64,000 nucleotides of DNA from Nocardia arthritidis (GTDB lineage: Bacteria > Actinomycetota > Actinomycetes > Mycobacteriales > Mycobacteriaceae). Position numbers and translations under genes: made by a program. Below the pieces are notes generated by a model. That model was given only the letters and a program-made list of their open reading frames with translations, did no database searches and had not been told where the DNA came from. Of the stretch, positions 20,162-30,389 are shown in pieces (the stretch's first letter is position 1; every line of letters begins with the position of its first letter). Where the stretch lies: the NCBI RefSeq assembly GCF_011801145.1, contig NZ_CP046172.1:8432001-8496000 (forward strand), in the 5' to 3' direction.

Positions 20162-20845
20162 GTGCTCGTCCTTTTGGGTGTGGCCCTCGTCGTCGCGGGG
20201 TTCGCACTACGTCTCAATCCCCTTCTTGTCGTCGTCGTTTCCGGTGTGGTCACCGCACTGCTCGGCGGCCTGACCCCCACCGCGCTCCTCGATGCCATCG
20301 GCAATGGTTTCGCGGGCAGCCGCTCGGTGACGATCTACGTCGTCACCCTGCCGGTCATCGGTTTGCTGGACCGTTTCGGACTGCAACAGCAGGCCGCCAG
20401 GATGATCGGAAAGCTGCGCATGGCCACCACCGGCCGCCTGCTCGCCGGTTACATGCTGGCCAGGCAGGCGACCGCGGCAATGGGCCTGACCGGCATCTTC
20501 GGTCCCGCACAGACGGTGCGTCCGCTGATCGGCCCGATGGCCGTCGGCGCGGCGGAGCGCAAGTACGGTTCGCTGCCCGAGCGAGCGATCGAACGCATCA
20601 AGGGGTTCACCTCGAGCGCGGATACCATCGGGCTGTTCTTCGGTGAGGACATCTTCATCGCGATCGGCAGCGTCCTGCTGATCACCGGATACATCAATAC
20701 CGCCTACCACGTTCAGCTCGACGCGCTGGAGATCGCGCGGTGGGCGATCCCATCGGCCATCTGCGCCTACGTAATCCACGCCGGACGCCTGCTGTGGCTG
20801 GACCGGTGGCTGACCAAGAACTGCGCACAGGTGGTTGTCCGATGA
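20162..20845 (+). CDS. DUF969 membrane protein (pcp-linked transport component)
   Basis: A 227-residue integral membrane protein of the DUF969 family, with hydrophobic segments at about 1-45, 55-75, 100-125 and 160-185. GFALRLNPLLVVV and the AGSRSVTIYV region are family-like. DUF969, DUF979 and pyrrolidone-carboxylate peptidase genes recur together in many bacteria, as here, and are thought to form a transporter for pyroglutamyl compounds (inference). The GTG start at 20162 has GGAGA upstream. The stop overlaps the next start (ATGA). Confidence 0.85.
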   Translation: MLVLLGVALVVAGFALRLNPLLVVVVSGVVTALLGGLTPTALLDAIGNGFAGSRSVTIYVVTLPVIGLLDRFGLQQQAARMIGKLRMATTGRLLAGYMLARQATAAMGLTGIFGPAQTVRPLIGPMAVGAAERKYGSLPERAIERIKGFTSSADTIGLFFGEDIFIAIGSVLLITGYINTAYHVQLDALEIARWAIPSAICAYVIHAGRLLWLDRWLTKNCAQVVVR

Positions 20846-21822
20846 TCGACGCCGAATGGATCTACTGGGCCCTGGGCCTGTTCTTCTGCACGATGGCGGT
20901 TTTCGCGCTGAGCCATCGGGACAATCCGCGCCGCGCGGGCGCCTTCGCGTTCTGGGCCCTGCTCGGAATGTCTTTTTGCTATTCGACTTTCGTCACCCAC
21001 AAGATGGCAGCCGCCTGGCCGCTCGGGCTCGCGGTGCTCGCGGTCGGCGTGCTCGGCGGCACGGGTGCGCTCGGCAAATCCGAGATTCCCACCAGTTCCA
21101 TCGAGGAGCGCGAGGCCTCGGCCGAGCGGCTCGGCAACCGGCTGTTCGCGCCCGCGCTGCTGATCCCGCTGGTCGCGCTGCTCTTCGCGACGCTGGTCGC
21201 CTCGGTGAAGATCAATGGAAAAGCGTTGCTCGCCAACGGAACTCCGGCGCTCACCGGCCTCGGCGCCGGGGTCATCGTCGCGCTCATCGCCGCCATGGCG
21301 CTGCTGCGGCCCGCCGGACGCCCGAGCCTCGGCCTCGCGTTGCGCGAGGGATCACGGTTGGCGCAGGCCATCGGCTGGGCACTGCTGCTGCCGCAGTACA
21401 TCGCCATCCTCGGCCTGCTGTTCGACAAGGCGGGTGTCGGTAAGCAGGTGGGCCGGCTCTTCTCGAATATCCTGCCGGACGGTTCACAATTCGCGGCCGT
21501 CGTGCTGTATTGCGTTGGCATGGCGGTATTCACCGTGGTGATGGGCAACGGGTTCGCCGCATTCCCGGTGATGACGGCGGCCATCGGCTGGCCGGTGCTG
21601 GTCACCCAGTTCCACGGCAATCCCGCGGTGATCTTCGCGGTCGGCATGCTCAGCGGTTTCTGCGGCACGCTGTGCACGCCGATGGCGGCCAATTTCAATA
21701 TCGTGCCCGCGGTCCTGCTGGAGATGAAGGACCGCTACGGCCCGATCAAAGCCCAACTGCCGACGGCGATTCCGCTGCTGGCCTGCAATATCGCGATCAT
21801 GTACGTCTGGGGATTCCGATGA
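20842..21822 (+). CDS. DUF979 membrane protein (pcp-linked transport component)
   Basis: A 326-residue polytopic membrane protein of the DUF979 family with about 9-10 hydrophobic segments. The GNGFAAFPVMTAAIG block and the C-terminal FCGTLCTPMAANFNIVPA are conserved-looking. The ATG at 20842 overlaps the DUF969 stop, and its own stop overlaps the pcp start, so the three genes are translationally coupled. It is presumed to work with DUF969 as a permease for substrates or products of Pcp. Confidence 0.87.
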   Translation: MIDAEWIYWALGLFFCTMAVFALSHRDNPRRAGAFAFWALLGMSFCYSTFVTHKMAAAWPLGLAVLAVGVLGGTGALGKSEIPTSSIEEREASAERLGNRLFAPALLIPLVALLFATLVASVKINGKALLANGTPALTGLGAGVIVALIAAMALLRPAGRPSLGLALREGSRLAQAIGWALLLPQYIAILGLLFDKAGVGKQVGRLFSNILPDGSQFAAVVLYCVGMAVFTVVMGNGFAAFPVMTAAIGWPVLVTQFHGNPAVIFAVGMLSGFCGTLCTPMAANFNIVPAVLLEMKDRYGPIKAQLPTAIPLLACNIAIMYVWGFR

Positions 21823-22427
21823 GCCGGGTGCTGGTGACCGGATTCGAGCCGTTCGGCAGCGAGGCGCGCAACGCGTCATGGGAGGCGACGCGACTGCTCG
21901 CGGGGCAGCCAACGGATATCGAGCTGTCGGCCGTCCAATTGCCTTGTGTCTTCGGCGCTTCCATATCGGTGCTGCGCGCCGCGATCGCCGAATACCGGCC
22001 GGATCTGGTCATCAGCACCGGAATCGCGGGTGGCCGCACCGAGATAACGCCGGAGCGGGTGGCGATCAACCTCGACGATGCCCGCATCCCCGACAACGCG
22101 GGTGCGCAACCGATCGACCGCCCGGTGGTTTCGGGCGGCCCGGCCGCGTATTTCAGTCGGCTGCCGGTCAAGGCCTCGGTCGCCGCCGTGCGCGCCGCCG
22201 GGATTCCGGCGTCGGTCTCGTTCACCGCGGGCACATTCGTGTGCAACCACGTCTTCTACGGGCTGCTGCATCTGATCGCGACCGAAATGCCGAGTCTGCG
22301 TGGTGGTTTCGTACATGTCCCGGCGGATATGCCGGTGCCGGTGATCGCCGACGGGCTGGCCGGGATCGTCCGGGCCTGCCTGGAAACCGAACAGGATCTG
22401 GAGGTCCCCGCAGGAACTCTGTACTGA
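21819..22427 (+). CDS. pcp: Pyroglutamyl-peptidase I
   Basis: Cysteine peptidase (C15) that removes N-terminal pyroglutamate from peptides. Its 202 residues hold the full triad: Glu79 in GRTEITPERVAIN, Cys142 in FVCNHVFY and His166 in GGFVHVP. DARIPDNAG is also conserved. It is the last gene of the DUF969-DUF979-pcp operon with ATGA overlap. It acts in the cytoplasm, probably on peptides or 5-oxoproline compounds brought in by the two membrane proteins. Confidence 0.95.
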   Translation: MSRVLVTGFEPFGSEARNASWEATRLLAGQPTDIELSAVQLPCVFGASISVLRAAIAEYRPDLVISTGIAGGRTEITPERVAINLDDARIPDNAGAQPIDRPVVSGGPAAYFSRLPVKASVAAVRAAGIPASVSFTAGTFVCNHVFYGLLHLIATEMPSLRGGFVHVPADMPVPVIADGLAGIVRACLETEQDLEVPAGTLY

Positions 22428-22566
22428 GATCAATTCGGTTGTGCCACAACATATTTCATAAGCCAGATACGATTCCGGCGCCACGCGCAACCCCAAGCAA
22501 ATGCGGCTGCCCGGCGTCACGCCGGGCTGGCAGGATGGCGGGGTCCAGCGATTCGGAGGGGACCGA

Positions 22567-23391
22567 ATGACAATCTTGGTGACCGGAGCAACCGGAAATA
22601 TCGGCCGGAAGGTCGTCGATGAACTACTCGCGCGTGGAGCGACCGACGTCCGCGCGCTGACGAACAAGCCCGCCGCGGCGGCACTTCCGGACGGAGTACG
22701 GGTCGCCCAGGGCTACCTCGGACGGCCGGAGACACTTCCCGCGGCATTCGACGGCGTCGACCGCATGTACCTCGCGCCGATGCACAAATCGCTCGAGGGC
22801 GTACTCGATCTCGCCCGCCAGGCCGGTGTCGAGTATGTGGTCGACCTATCGGGCGAGCACGAAAGCTGGTGGGGTCATGTGACGCGGGCGGTCGAGGCCA
22901 GCGGCTTGGCCTGGACGCACCTCTGGCCGGCGGACTTCATGGAGAACACCAGAACTTGGGCTCCGCAGATCCAAACGACCGGCGCCGTGCGCGAACCCGA
23001 CCCGAACAAGGCGAGCGCACCGATCGCCATGGCGGATATCGCGGCGATCGCGGCGCAGTCGCTGCTGGAAGCGGGGGCCGAAGGTAAGGCGTACTCCCTC
23101 GCCGGTCCCGAGATCCTGACCCGCGCCGAACTGACCCGTCAAATCGGTTCGGCTCTGGGACAAGACATTTCGTTCATCACCGCTTCACGGGAAGAGACCA
23201 TCGAAGCGCTGACCCCATCGATGGGCGAACGCGCGGTCTGGTATGTCGACAACGTACTCGCGCATATGACGACGACACCGACCGCACCGACCAATTCGGT
23301 CGAAGAGATAACCGGCCGCCCCGCAACAACTTTCGCCCAATGGGCGGTCGACAACGCGGCGATGTTCCGCCAGCCGGTCACTCCCGGCTGA
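22567..23391 (+). CDS. NmrA-like NAD(P)-binding oxidoreductase
   Basis: A 274-residue atypical SDR of the NmrA/QOR2 type. The Rossmann motif GATGNIG is at about residues 7-13. The C-terminal TFAQWAVDNAAMF segment is shared with the paralog at 41329-42204. The ATG at 22567 has CGGAGGGG upstream; a longer frame to 22501 has no support. It is probably a quinone/aldehyde reductase or redox sensor; the substrate is unknown. The 3' end overlaps the convergent membrane-protein gene by 14 nt. Confidence 0.85.
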   Translation: MTILVTGATGNIGRKVVDELLARGATDVRALTNKPAAAALPDGVRVAQGYLGRPETLPAAFDGVDRMYLAPMHKSLEGVLDLARQAGVEYVVDLSGEHESWWGHVTRAVEASGLAWTHLWPADFMENTRTWAPQIQTTGAVREPDPNKASAPIAMADIAAIAAQSLLEAGAEGKAYSLAGPEILTRAELTRQIGSALGQDISFITASREETIEALTPSMGERAVWYVDNVLAHMTTTPTAPTNSVEEITGRPATTFAQWAVDNAAMFRQPVTPG

Positions 23392-23782
23392 ATACCGTGG
23401 CGTTCATCCGGAAGTAGATGAACAGCAGCGGCGGCACCAAACCGCAGAACACCAAAAGCAGCGTGCGCCAATCGTTCAGGAGCATGACCGAGCCGCCGGG
23501 ACCTGAGCTCGCACAGGCCAGAAAGCCGATGACCCACGCGCCGAGCGGTAGCAGCATCACCCCGACGCGCTGGGTCACCGTGCGCACGCCCAGCACCAGC
23601 AGCACATTCACCACGCCCGCGAGCACCGCCGTGATCGGCATCGCGACGCCGCCGATATAGCTCGGCAGGAACAACACCTCCAGCACCAGCGTGATCAGCC
23701 CGTCCAGCACCAGCAGGGCGACGATGACCGGCCCGAGCACTGTCGATGACGGCCTACCCGCCGGATCGTCGAGCGCCGTCAC
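23378..23782 (-). CDS. Small membrane protein, Rv1171-like
   Basis: A 134-residue protein with four membrane segments at about 15-37, 45-65, 73-90 and 103-122. In M. tuberculosis an uncharacterised membrane protein of similar size (Rv1171) follows mshB; this is its likely counterpart, although an amino-acid permease gene separates it from mshB here. The GTG start at 23782 overlaps the stop of the 52-codon gene at 23779-23937 (GTGA). Function unknown. Confidence 0.7.
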   Translation of the reverse strand: MTALDDPAGRPSSTVLGPVIVALLVLDGLITLVLEVLFLPSYIGGVAMPITAVLAGVVNVLLVLGVRTVTQRVGVMLLPLGAWVIGFLACASSGPGGSVMLLNDWRTLLLVFCGLVPPLLFIYFRMNATVFSRE

Positions 23783-23937
23783 GGCACCGGCGGGAAACCG
23801 AGCAGGGTCAGCAACTGGCTCTGCATATCGACGAACGCGTACAGCGCCGACAGGTAGAGGTCGTGCTGCGCGGGCCAGTTCGGGCGCATGCTCTCGACGA
23901 AGGCCGCGATGGCGTTCTGCAAATCCCAGTTGTACAC
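23779..23937 (-). CDS. 52-residue protein translationally coupled to the Rv1171-like gene
   Basis: A short frame from GTG at 23937 to TGA at 23779 encodes 52 residues, with MRPNWPAQHDLYLSALYAF in the middle and a LLGFPPVP tail. It is aromatic-rich and lacks a membrane segment. The stop shares bases with the next start (GTGA), which is strong evidence that it is translated. It begins 14 nt after the permease stop. No family was recognised and no clear ribosome binding site is visible. Confidence 0.6.
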   Translation of the reverse strand: MYNWDLQNAIAAFVESMRPNWPAQHDLYLSALYAFVDMQSQLLTLLGFPPVP

Positions 23938-23951
23938 GGACCGCAGTCTAG

Positions 23952-25421
23952 TTATTTCTCGCCATCCATCGGCAGATTGGCCACCACCGGGAATTCACCG
24001 GTGTAACCCATCCGCTGTTCGGCGATGGACAGCACCCGCCTGCGCGCCGCGTACCAGCCCACGATCAGCATCGGGATGATGACCGCCAGCGTCGCCACCG
24101 TCCACGTGCCGATCGGATAGTCGAATCCGGTGAGGACCACCACGAAGAACAGGAACACCAGCGTCAACAGGCCGGTGTACGGCGCGCCGAACATGCGGAA
24201 GGCGGGCCGCTCCACCCGCCCCTGCTTCCACCAGCGCCACAGCTGCAGCTGGCACAGCACGATGGTGGTCCACGAGGCGACGATGCCGAGCGAGGCCATA
24301 TTCAGCACGATCTCGAAGGCCTGATGCGGGACGACGCCGTTGAGCACGATGCCGCACAGCGCGATCAGGCTGGTGAGCAGGATGCCGCCGTACGGCACGC
24401 CGTTCTTGCCCATCACCCCGGTGAATTTCGGCGCGCTGCCGTTCATCGACATCGAGCGCAGGATGCGGCCGGTCGAGTACAGGCCGGCGTTCAGGCTGGA
24501 GAAGGCGGCGGTGAGCACGACGATATTCATCACGCTGCCGATACCGGGCACGCCGAGCGCGCCGAAGAAGGTGACGAACGGGCTCTCACCGGATTTGTAG
24601 CTGGTGTACGGCAGCAGCAGGCCGAGCAGCACCAGGGAGCCGACGTAGAAGATCGCGATGCGCGCGATGACCGAGTTGATGGCGCGCGGCATGATCTTGA
24701 CCGGATCCTCGGTCTCCCCCGCCGCGGTGCCGACCAGCTCGACGGCCGCGTAGGCGAACACCACGCCCGAGGTGACGACCACCAGCGGCAGGACACCCGT
24801 CGGGAACAGGCCGCCGTGATCGACGATGACGCTCGGGCCGGTGTGTTTGCCCTGCACAGTGAAGCGGCCGAGCAGGAAGACGGTGCCGATGATCAGGAAC
24901 GCGCACAGCGCGGTGACCTTGACCAGCGCGGCCCAGAACTCCATTTCACCGAACCACTTGACCGAGATCAGGTTCACCCCGAGCACAATCACCAGCGCGA
25001 TGAGCGCGAGCACCCACTGCGGGATCGGCGAGAATCCGGACCAGTAGTGGAAATATTGGGCAATCGCGGTGGTGTCGGCGATACCGGTCATCGACCAGTT
25101 CAGGAAGTACATCCAGCCCGCGACGAAGGCCGCCTTCTCACCGAAGAATTCCCGGGCATACGAGACGAACGAGCCGGACGACGGCCGGTGCAGCACCAGC
25201 TCGCCGAGCGCGCGCAGGATGAGGAACACGAAGATGCCGCACACCGCGTAAACCAGGAAAAGCCCTGGTCCGGCCGTATTTAGTCGCCCGCCCGCGCCGA
25301 GGAACAGACCCGTGCCGATGGCACCGCCGATGGCGATCATCTGTAGCTGGCGTGGCTTGAGACTCTTGTGGTAGCCGTGGTCCTCGACGCTGAGGTGGTC
25401 CTTGTCGCCGACCGCTGTCAT
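23952..25421 (-). CDS. Amino acid permease (APC family, AnsP/CycA type)
   Basis: A 489-residue permease with 12 predicted membrane segments. The N-terminal signature [20 protein letters not shown] followed by GLFLGAG is typical of the amino-acid transporter (AAT) branch of the APC superfamily, which includes AnsP and Cyc[20 protein letters not shown] is the conserved helix 6 region. It is a proton-driven importer of a neutral or amide amino acid; asparagine is a guess. The ATG at 25421 starts the family N-terminus; a longer frame to 25490 is not supported. It sits between mshB and the Rv1171-like gene. Confidence 0.88.
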   Translation of the reverse strand: MTAVGDKDHLSVEDHGYHKSLKPRQLQMIAIGGAIGTGLFLGAGGRLNTAGPGLFLVYAVCGIFVFLILRALGELVLHRPSSGSFVSYAREFFGEKAAFVAGWMYFLNWSMTGIADTTAIAQYFHYWSGFSPIPQWVLALIALVIVLGVNLISVKWFGEMEFWAALVKVTALCAFLIIGTVFLLGRFTVQGKHTGPSVIVDHGGLFPTGVLPLVVVTSGVVFAYAAVELVGTAAGETEDPVKIMPRAINSVIARIAIFYVGSLVLLGLLLPYTSYKSGESPFVTFFGALGVPGIGSVMNIVVLTAAFSSLNAGLYSTGRILRSMSMNGSAPKFTGVMGKNGVPYGGILLTSLIALCGIVLNGVVPHQAFEIVLNMASLGIVASWTTIVLCQLQLWRWWKQGRVERPAFRMFGAPYTGLLTLVFLFFVVVLTGFDYPIGTWTVATLAVIIPMLIVGWYAARRRVLSIAEQRMGYTGEFPVVANLPMDGEK

Positions 25422-25587
25422 GAACCCGCCAAACCTCCACGTCGATGTCCTGGGATGAGAGCACGGTACCCGTCCCAGATAATCGATCAAACAGCAACCC
25501 AGAGGCTACTGCCAAATGGAACCGATCGGTCGATAGTCGAGTGCGGTGGCCTGCTTCCCGCATCCGGTTACCCCGCCGGCGCGCCGT

Positions 25588-26478
25588 TCAATCAAGTCCG
25601 GCGAAGAGATCATGTTCGCGTCCGTCCGGCCCGACCGGTCCCTTGACGCCACGCACGAGCACGAAATGCTCCTCCGGCAGCACCGGCTGCGCGATATCGT
25701 TCGACAGCGCGAACTCTCGCCCCGACGGCGCGACGGTGATCTGAGTCTCGTGCGCCCGCAACGCATTTCGCTTCGCGGCCAAACCGTCCGAGACATCGAC
25801 GACGGTGGTGACGGTATGACTCGGCACGCTGGCCAACTCACCCTCGGCGGGCAACCGCCAGCCGGACGGCAGCGCACCCGGCAGCCCGTCCACCGTGCGC
25901 TTGGCGAGCGCGTCGGTGTGCGCGCGCAGCATATCGCCGTCGGTCACGGTCCAATAGAACTTCGGTGTGTCCCAACCTTTTTCGGCCGCGAGACGGACCG
26001 CGGCGGTGGTCACCTCATGCGCCCGGATGTGGTCGGGGTGACCGTAGCCGCCGCGCGGGTCGTAGCCGACGACGACGCGCGGACGCAGCTCCAGAATGAT
26101 TTCGGCCATGGCAGCCACCGCCGCGTCACCGGAGTGGATGAACGCCCGCGGGTTCGCCTGCGACGCCATCCCGGCCATCCCGGAATCCCGCCAGCGGCCC
26201 GCGCCGCCGAGGAAGCGCGGCGGCGCGGCGTCCAAAGCCGCGAGCGCCCTGGTGAGTTCGAGGATTCGATAGCCGCCGAGCTGGTCGGCTCGTGCCGCGA
26301 CCAATCCGGCCCACCGCTCGCCGATCACCTCACCCTCTTCACCGAGCGTGCAGGTCACCACGTGTACCGGAACCCCACGCATGCGGTAGTGCGCGATGGT
26401 GCCGCCAGTGGTGATGGATTCGTCATCGGGGTGCGCGTGCACCAGCAACAACCCGCCCGTCACGGCAGCATCCGCCAC
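25588..26478 (-). CDS. mshB: N-acetyl-1-D-myo-inositol-2-amino-2-deoxy-alpha-D-glucopyranoside deacetylase
   Basis: Zinc-dependent LmbE-family deacetylase of mycothiol biosynthesis, converting GlcNAc-Ins to GlcN-Ins. Its 296 residues (303 in M. tuberculosis) carry the metal-binding AHPDDE at 15-20 and GHPDH near 146-150. The ATG at 26478 lies within the 3' end of lpqW, a 19-nt overlap on the same strand. The lpqW-mshB linkage is also found in mycobacteria. Its presence implies that mycothiol is the major thiol of the host. Confidence 0.95.
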   Translation of the reverse strand: MADAAVTGGLLLVHAHPDDESITTGGTIAHYRMRGVPVHVVTCTLGEEGEVIGERWAGLVAARADQLGGYRILELTRALAALDAAPPRFLGGAGRWRDSGMAGMASQANPRAFIHSGDAAVAAMAEIILELRPRVVVGYDPRGGYGHPDHIRAHEVTTAAVRLAAEKGWDTPKFYWTVTDGDMLRAHTDALAKRTVDGLPGALPSGWRLPAEGELASVPSHTVTTVVDVSDGLAAKRNALRAHETQITVAPSGREFALSNDIAQPVLPEEHFVLVRGVKGPVGPDGREHDLFAGLD

Positions 26479-28247
26479 TGTGCGGCATCACCGAAGATGC
26501 CCGACTGGATGCTGCCGGTGAGCGCGACACCGTCCACGCGCGGGCCCGCCGCGGCCACCACGTTGTCCTGCACAATCGGCAGCACCGTCGACAGCGCCCA
26601 CAGCTTCGGCTCGGCCTCCGCCAGAATCCGTCCGACATCGATGCCGCGCAGCGCGTCATCGATCTGGGCCTGCAGCGCCGGATCGCATACCCCGGACAGA
26701 TTGCTCGGCGCGACCCGGACGACCTCCGGGCTCGGCTGCGAATCCCCGTTCGACGCGGGCACATTCGGCGGCGGGCAGCCATAGCGGGAAGCGAGCACGG
26801 TGGCCGGATCGGTGCCCGCCACCTCCCAGCCGACGATCGCGTCGACGGTGCTGTCGGCAAGCTCCTTGCCGTACAACGTATCCGCGGCGACGCTGCGCGC
26901 GGTGGCATCGATTCCGGCGCTGCGCAATTGGTCCGCCGCGGTGTTCGCGACGGCGATCGCGGTGTTGTCGCCGGATACCGCGCCGATCCGAATCGAAAGC
27001 GCCTTACCGTTTTTCGCGACCGAACGCGGGCTCGGCGCGGGCGAGGTCGGCGAGGCGACCGGCGGCTGTTCCGGCGCGCGCCCGAACCCGGCCTCGGCGA
27101 GCAACGCGAAGGCCTCGTCGGCCGAGGGGCGCGGCGGCACGGTCGGCGCGTAGCCGGGGTCCGACGGTGCGAGCACCTGTGCGCGCACCGGATCCACCCA
27201 GCCACCGGTATGCGCGCCGACGGTGGCCAGCAGCGCGGGATCGAGCAGCGCGAGCACCGCCCTGCGCACCCGGATATCGGCGAAATCGCCACTGCGCCCG
27301 TTCAATACGAGTTGCAGCTCGCGCGCCTGCGGGGTAATCGAGGTGCGCACCGAAGGGATCGCGGCAAGCTGCGCCTGCGTCGCGGCGCCGCCGTGCACAA
27401 GCGCCATCTGAGAATCGCTGGTGCGCAACGATTCCGCCAACTGCGCGGTGGTTCCACCGCGCTGCAGACGGATCTCGTCCGGTGCCGCGGGCGTACCCCA
27501 GTACCGGTCGTTGCGCTCCAGCCGGATCTCGTCGCGCCCCTGGTCGAGGTTCTTCACCGAGAATTGCCCACCGGACACCTTGATCGATCTGATCCACCCG
27601 GTCTGGAATCCGCCCGGCGAATCCTTCAGCAGATGCGACGGCAGCAGATTGCTGAACAGTTCACGCCACGCGGGATACGGCTGACTCATGGTGACCGTGA
27701 CGGTCTTGCCGCCGTTGGACGACGCGATATCCGAAATATGCCGGTAGCCAGCGGAATCCACGACACCGGGCTGGGTGATCATCTGCTGCCACAGGAATCG
27801 GAAGTCCTCGGCGGCGATCGGCGCGCCATCGGACCAGTTGGCCTGGTTGCGCAGCGTATAGGTGATGGTGAACGGCTCCTGCGCCGTGACATCCGCCGAG
27901 ACGAGCAGTCCGAGATCGGGCACCCAATCGGTGGCGCCGGGCACGGTCGGGCTCGCCACCGGACGGAACGGGCTCGGCAGCACCATCGAACTCACCGCCG
28001 AGGTGGCGGGCGACTGATCGGACCGCAGATGCGGATTGAATCCGATGCCGATGTCGTCGATCGCCACCACGACGGTGTTCTTACTCGGCTTGGGCGTCGT
28101 GGTCTGCGGGCTGTCGCTGGCCTCCACCGGCGGGGGCGGATTCGCGGTGCAACCGGCGAGCACCGTCAACGATGCCGCCACCGCAAGCACGGCGCGCACC
28201 GTCGCGCGCCCGACCCCCGATGTCACCTTCGGCACTCTACCTCGCAC
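26460..28247 (-). CDS. lpqW: LpqW-type lipoprotein of the lipoglycan pathway
   Basis: A 595-residue exported lipoprotein with the fold of oligopeptide-binding (SBP_bac_5) proteins. The lipobox VLAGC puts the lipidated cysteine at residue 33, followed by a Pro/Ser/Thr linker. In mycobacteria LpqW directs phosphatidylinositol mannoside flux toward lipomannan/lipoarabinomannan, in balance with PimE, whose gene lies 4 kb away here. The GTG at 28247 is used; GTG at 28235 is an alternative. It acts at the outer face of the plasma membrane. An ordinary peptide-binding role is the alternative. Confidence 0.88.
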   Translation of the reverse strand: MRGRVPKVTSGVGRATVRAVLAVAASLTVLAGCTANPPPPVEASDSPQTTTPKPSKNTVVVAIDDIGIGFNPHLRSDQSPATSAVSSMVLPSPFRPVASPTVPGATDWVPDLGLLVSADVTAQEPFTITYTLRNQANWSDGAPIAAEDFRFLWQQMITQPGVVDSAGYRHISDIASSNGGKTVTVTMSQPYPAWRELFSNLLPSHLLKDSPGGFQTGWIRSIKVSGGQFSVKNLDQGRDEIRLERNDRYWGTPAAPDEIRLQRGGTTAQLAESLRTSDSQMALVHGGAATQAQLAAIPSVRTSITPQARELQLVLNGRSGDFADIRVRRAVLALLDPALLATVGAHTGGWVDPVRAQVLAPSDPGYAPTVPPRPSADEAFALLAEAGFGRAPEQPPVASPTSPAPSPRSVAKNGKALSIRIGAVSGDNTAIAVANTAADQLRSAGIDATARSVAADTLYGKELADSTVDAIVGWEVAGTDPATVLASRYGCPPPNVPASNGDSQPSPEVVRVAPSNLSGVCDPALQAQIDDALRGIDVGRILAEAEPKLWALSTVLPIVQDNVVAAAGPRVDGVALTGSIQSGIFGDAAQWRMLP

Positions 28248-28335
28248 TATGTCGGGGGCAGCACCGGTGCGCCGCCCACATCGCCCTAATCCCCCGAGAC
28301 CCGCTCCGGGTCCACCTTAGTTGTGCGAGAAGCGT

Positions 28336-30234
28336 TTACAGCGCCGCGCGGTCCCTTGCCTTGCGGCGAGAGAGTTCGCGGGCTCGCTCGGTGGCGCCGA
28401 GCACCACCTTGCGCACCCGGACCACCTCGGGCGTGACCTCGACGCATTCGTCGGCGGCGCAGAACTCCATCGCGCTCTCCAGATCCAGCTGCAGCGGCTT
28501 GGCGAGGGTTTCCATCACGTCGGCGGTCGAGCTGCGCATATTGGTCAGCTTCTTCTCCCGGGTGACATTGATGTCCAGGTCCTCGGCACGCGGGTTGACG
28601 CCGACGACCATGCCCTCGTAGGTGTCCGCGCCCGGCTCGACGAAGAACTGCCCGCGGTCGGACAGCTGGATCATGGCGAACGGGGTGACCGTGCCCGCAC
28701 GGTCGGAGACCAGCGAACCGGTGTGCCGGGCCCGGATTTCACCGGCCCACGGCGCGTACCCGTGCGAAACGGCGTTGGCGATGCCGGTGCCCCTGGTCTC
28801 GGTGAGGAAGTCGGTGCGGAAACCGATCAGGCCACGCGAGGGAACGATGAACTCCATCCGCACCCACCCGGCGGCATGGTTGCTCATCTGCACCATCTTG
28901 CCTTTTCGGGCGGCGAGCAGCTGGGTGATCCCACCGAGGTACTCCTCGGGGCAGTCGATGGTCAGTTCCTCGTACGGCTCGTGCACCTTGCCGTCGACCT
29001 GCTTGGTGACCACCTGCGGCTTGCCGACGGTGAGCTCGAAACCCTCGCGGCGCATGGTCTCCACCAGGATGGCCAGCGCCAGCTCGCCGCGGCCCTGCAC
29101 CTCCCAGGCGTCGGGGCGGCCGATGTCGAGCACCCGCAGCGACACGTTGCCGACCAGTTCCTGGTCCAGGCGCGCCTTGACCATGCGCGCGGTGAGCTTG
29201 TGGCCCTGCACCCGGCCGACCAGCGGCGAGGTATTGGTGCCGATGGTCACCGAGATGGCGGGTTCGTCGACGGTGATGCGCGGCAGCGCGACCGGGTTGT
29301 CGATATCGGCGAGGGTGTCGCCGATCATGATGTCCGGAATGCCGGCGATGGCGACGATGTCACCGGCGACGGCGACCTCGCCGGGCTTGCGCTCGACGCC
29401 GATGGTCTGCAGCAGCTCGGTGATCTTCACCTGCTTGACACCGTCGCCGTGCATCCAGGCAACGTTCTGTCCCTTGCGCAGCTCACCGTTGTGGATGCGG
29501 ACCAGGGCGAGACGGCCGAGGAAGGCCGACGCGTCCAGGTTGGTGACATGCGCCTGCAGCGGCGCGGCCGGATCGCCCTTGGGCGCCGGGATGTGCTCCA
29601 TCAGCACGTCGAACAGCGCGTCCAGGTTCTCCGCGGCGGGGGCGTTGCCGTTCTCGGGCCGCTCCTTGGACGCCTTGCCCTCGCGGCCGGAGGCGTAGAG
29701 CACGGGCAGGTCGAGGGCCAGCTCGGCGGCCTCGGCGGCGGCGTCGTCCAGATCGGATGCCAGATCGAGCAGCAGGTCGTGGCTTTCCTCGACCACCTCG
29801 GCGATGCGCGCGTCCGGGCGGTCGGTCTTGTTGACGACCAGGATCACCGGCAGCGAGGCGGCCAGCGCCTTGCGCAGCACGAACCGGGTCTGCGGCAGCG
29901 GACCCTCCGAGGCGTCCACCAGCAGCACGACACCGTCGACCATGGACAGGCCGCGTTCCACCTCACCGCCGAAGTCGGCGTGGCCGGGCGTGTCGATGAC
30001 GTTGATCACGGTCACCGAACCGTCCGGGTGGTGGCGATGCACCGCGGTGTTCTTGGCGAGGATGGTGATGCCCTTCTCCCGCTCGAGATCACCGGAGTCC
30101 ATCACCCGGTCGACCGGTTCGGCGCGCTCGGCGAAGGCGCCGGACTGGCGCAGCATGGCGTCGACGAGCGTCGTCTTACCGTGGTCGACGTGGGCCACGA
30201 TGGCGACGTTGCGAAAATCGCGTGCAGACGACAC
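28336..30234 (-). CDS. typA: Ribosome-associated GTPase TypA/BipA
   Basis: Translational GTPase of the EF-G-like family that binds ribosomes and supports assembly or stress translation. It has 632 residues. G1 is AHVDHGKTT at about 15-23; later come [16 protein letters not shown] (G3) and NKTDRPDAR (G4). EF-G domains III and V and the TypA-specific C-terminus follow. The GTG at 30234 has CAGGAGG seven bases upstream, which decides the start. Transcription is probably on its own or leads into lpqW, 88 nt downstream. Confidence 0.96.
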   Translation of the reverse strand: MSSARDFRNVAIVAHVDHGKTTLVDAMLRQSGAFAERAEPVDRVMDSGDLEREKGITILAKNTAVHRHHPDGSVTVINVIDTPGHADFGGEVERGLSMVDGVVLLVDASEGPLPQTRFVLRKALAASLPVILVVNKTDRPDARIAEVVEESHDLLLDLASDLDDAAAEAAELALDLPVLYASGREGKASKERPENGNAPAAENLDALFDVLMEHIPAPKGDPAAPLQAHVTNLDASAFLGRLALVRIHNGELRKGQNVAWMHGDGVKQVKITELLQTIGVERKPGEVAVAGDIVAIAGIPDIMIGDTLADIDNPVALPRITVDEPAISVTIGTNTSPLVGRVQGHKLTARMVKARLDQELVGNVSLRVLDIGRPDAWEVQGRGELALAILVETMRREGFELTVGKPQVVTKQVDGKVHEPYEELTIDCPEEYLGGITQLLAARKGKMVQMSNHAAGWVRMEFIVPSRGLIGFRTDFLTETRGTGIANAVSHGYAPWAGEIRARHTGSLVSDRAGTVTPFAMIQLSDRGQFFVEPGADTYEGMVVGVNPRAEDLDINVTREKKLTNMRSSTADVMETLAKPLQLDLESAMEFCAADECVEVTPEVVRVRKVVLGATERARELSRRKARDRAAL

Positions 30235-30389
30235 GCCTGAATCCTCCTGCTGTAAGTGTCGATGCCGGCCCTGCCCATGGAGAACTTGGTGGAGAATCGA
30301 CTTCACCGGGCAAACTGGCCAGCCTCACACACTACCGGTAAAGAGACCGCAAAAGACCACGCGGGCCACTTAGGTTATGCTAAGCAATC

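Noticed and set aside
28321-30240. A 639-codon open frame opposite typA
   Set aside because: It is the antisense shadow of a highly conserved gene; its Arg/His/Gly-rich product resembles no protein and reflects high-GC codon bias.
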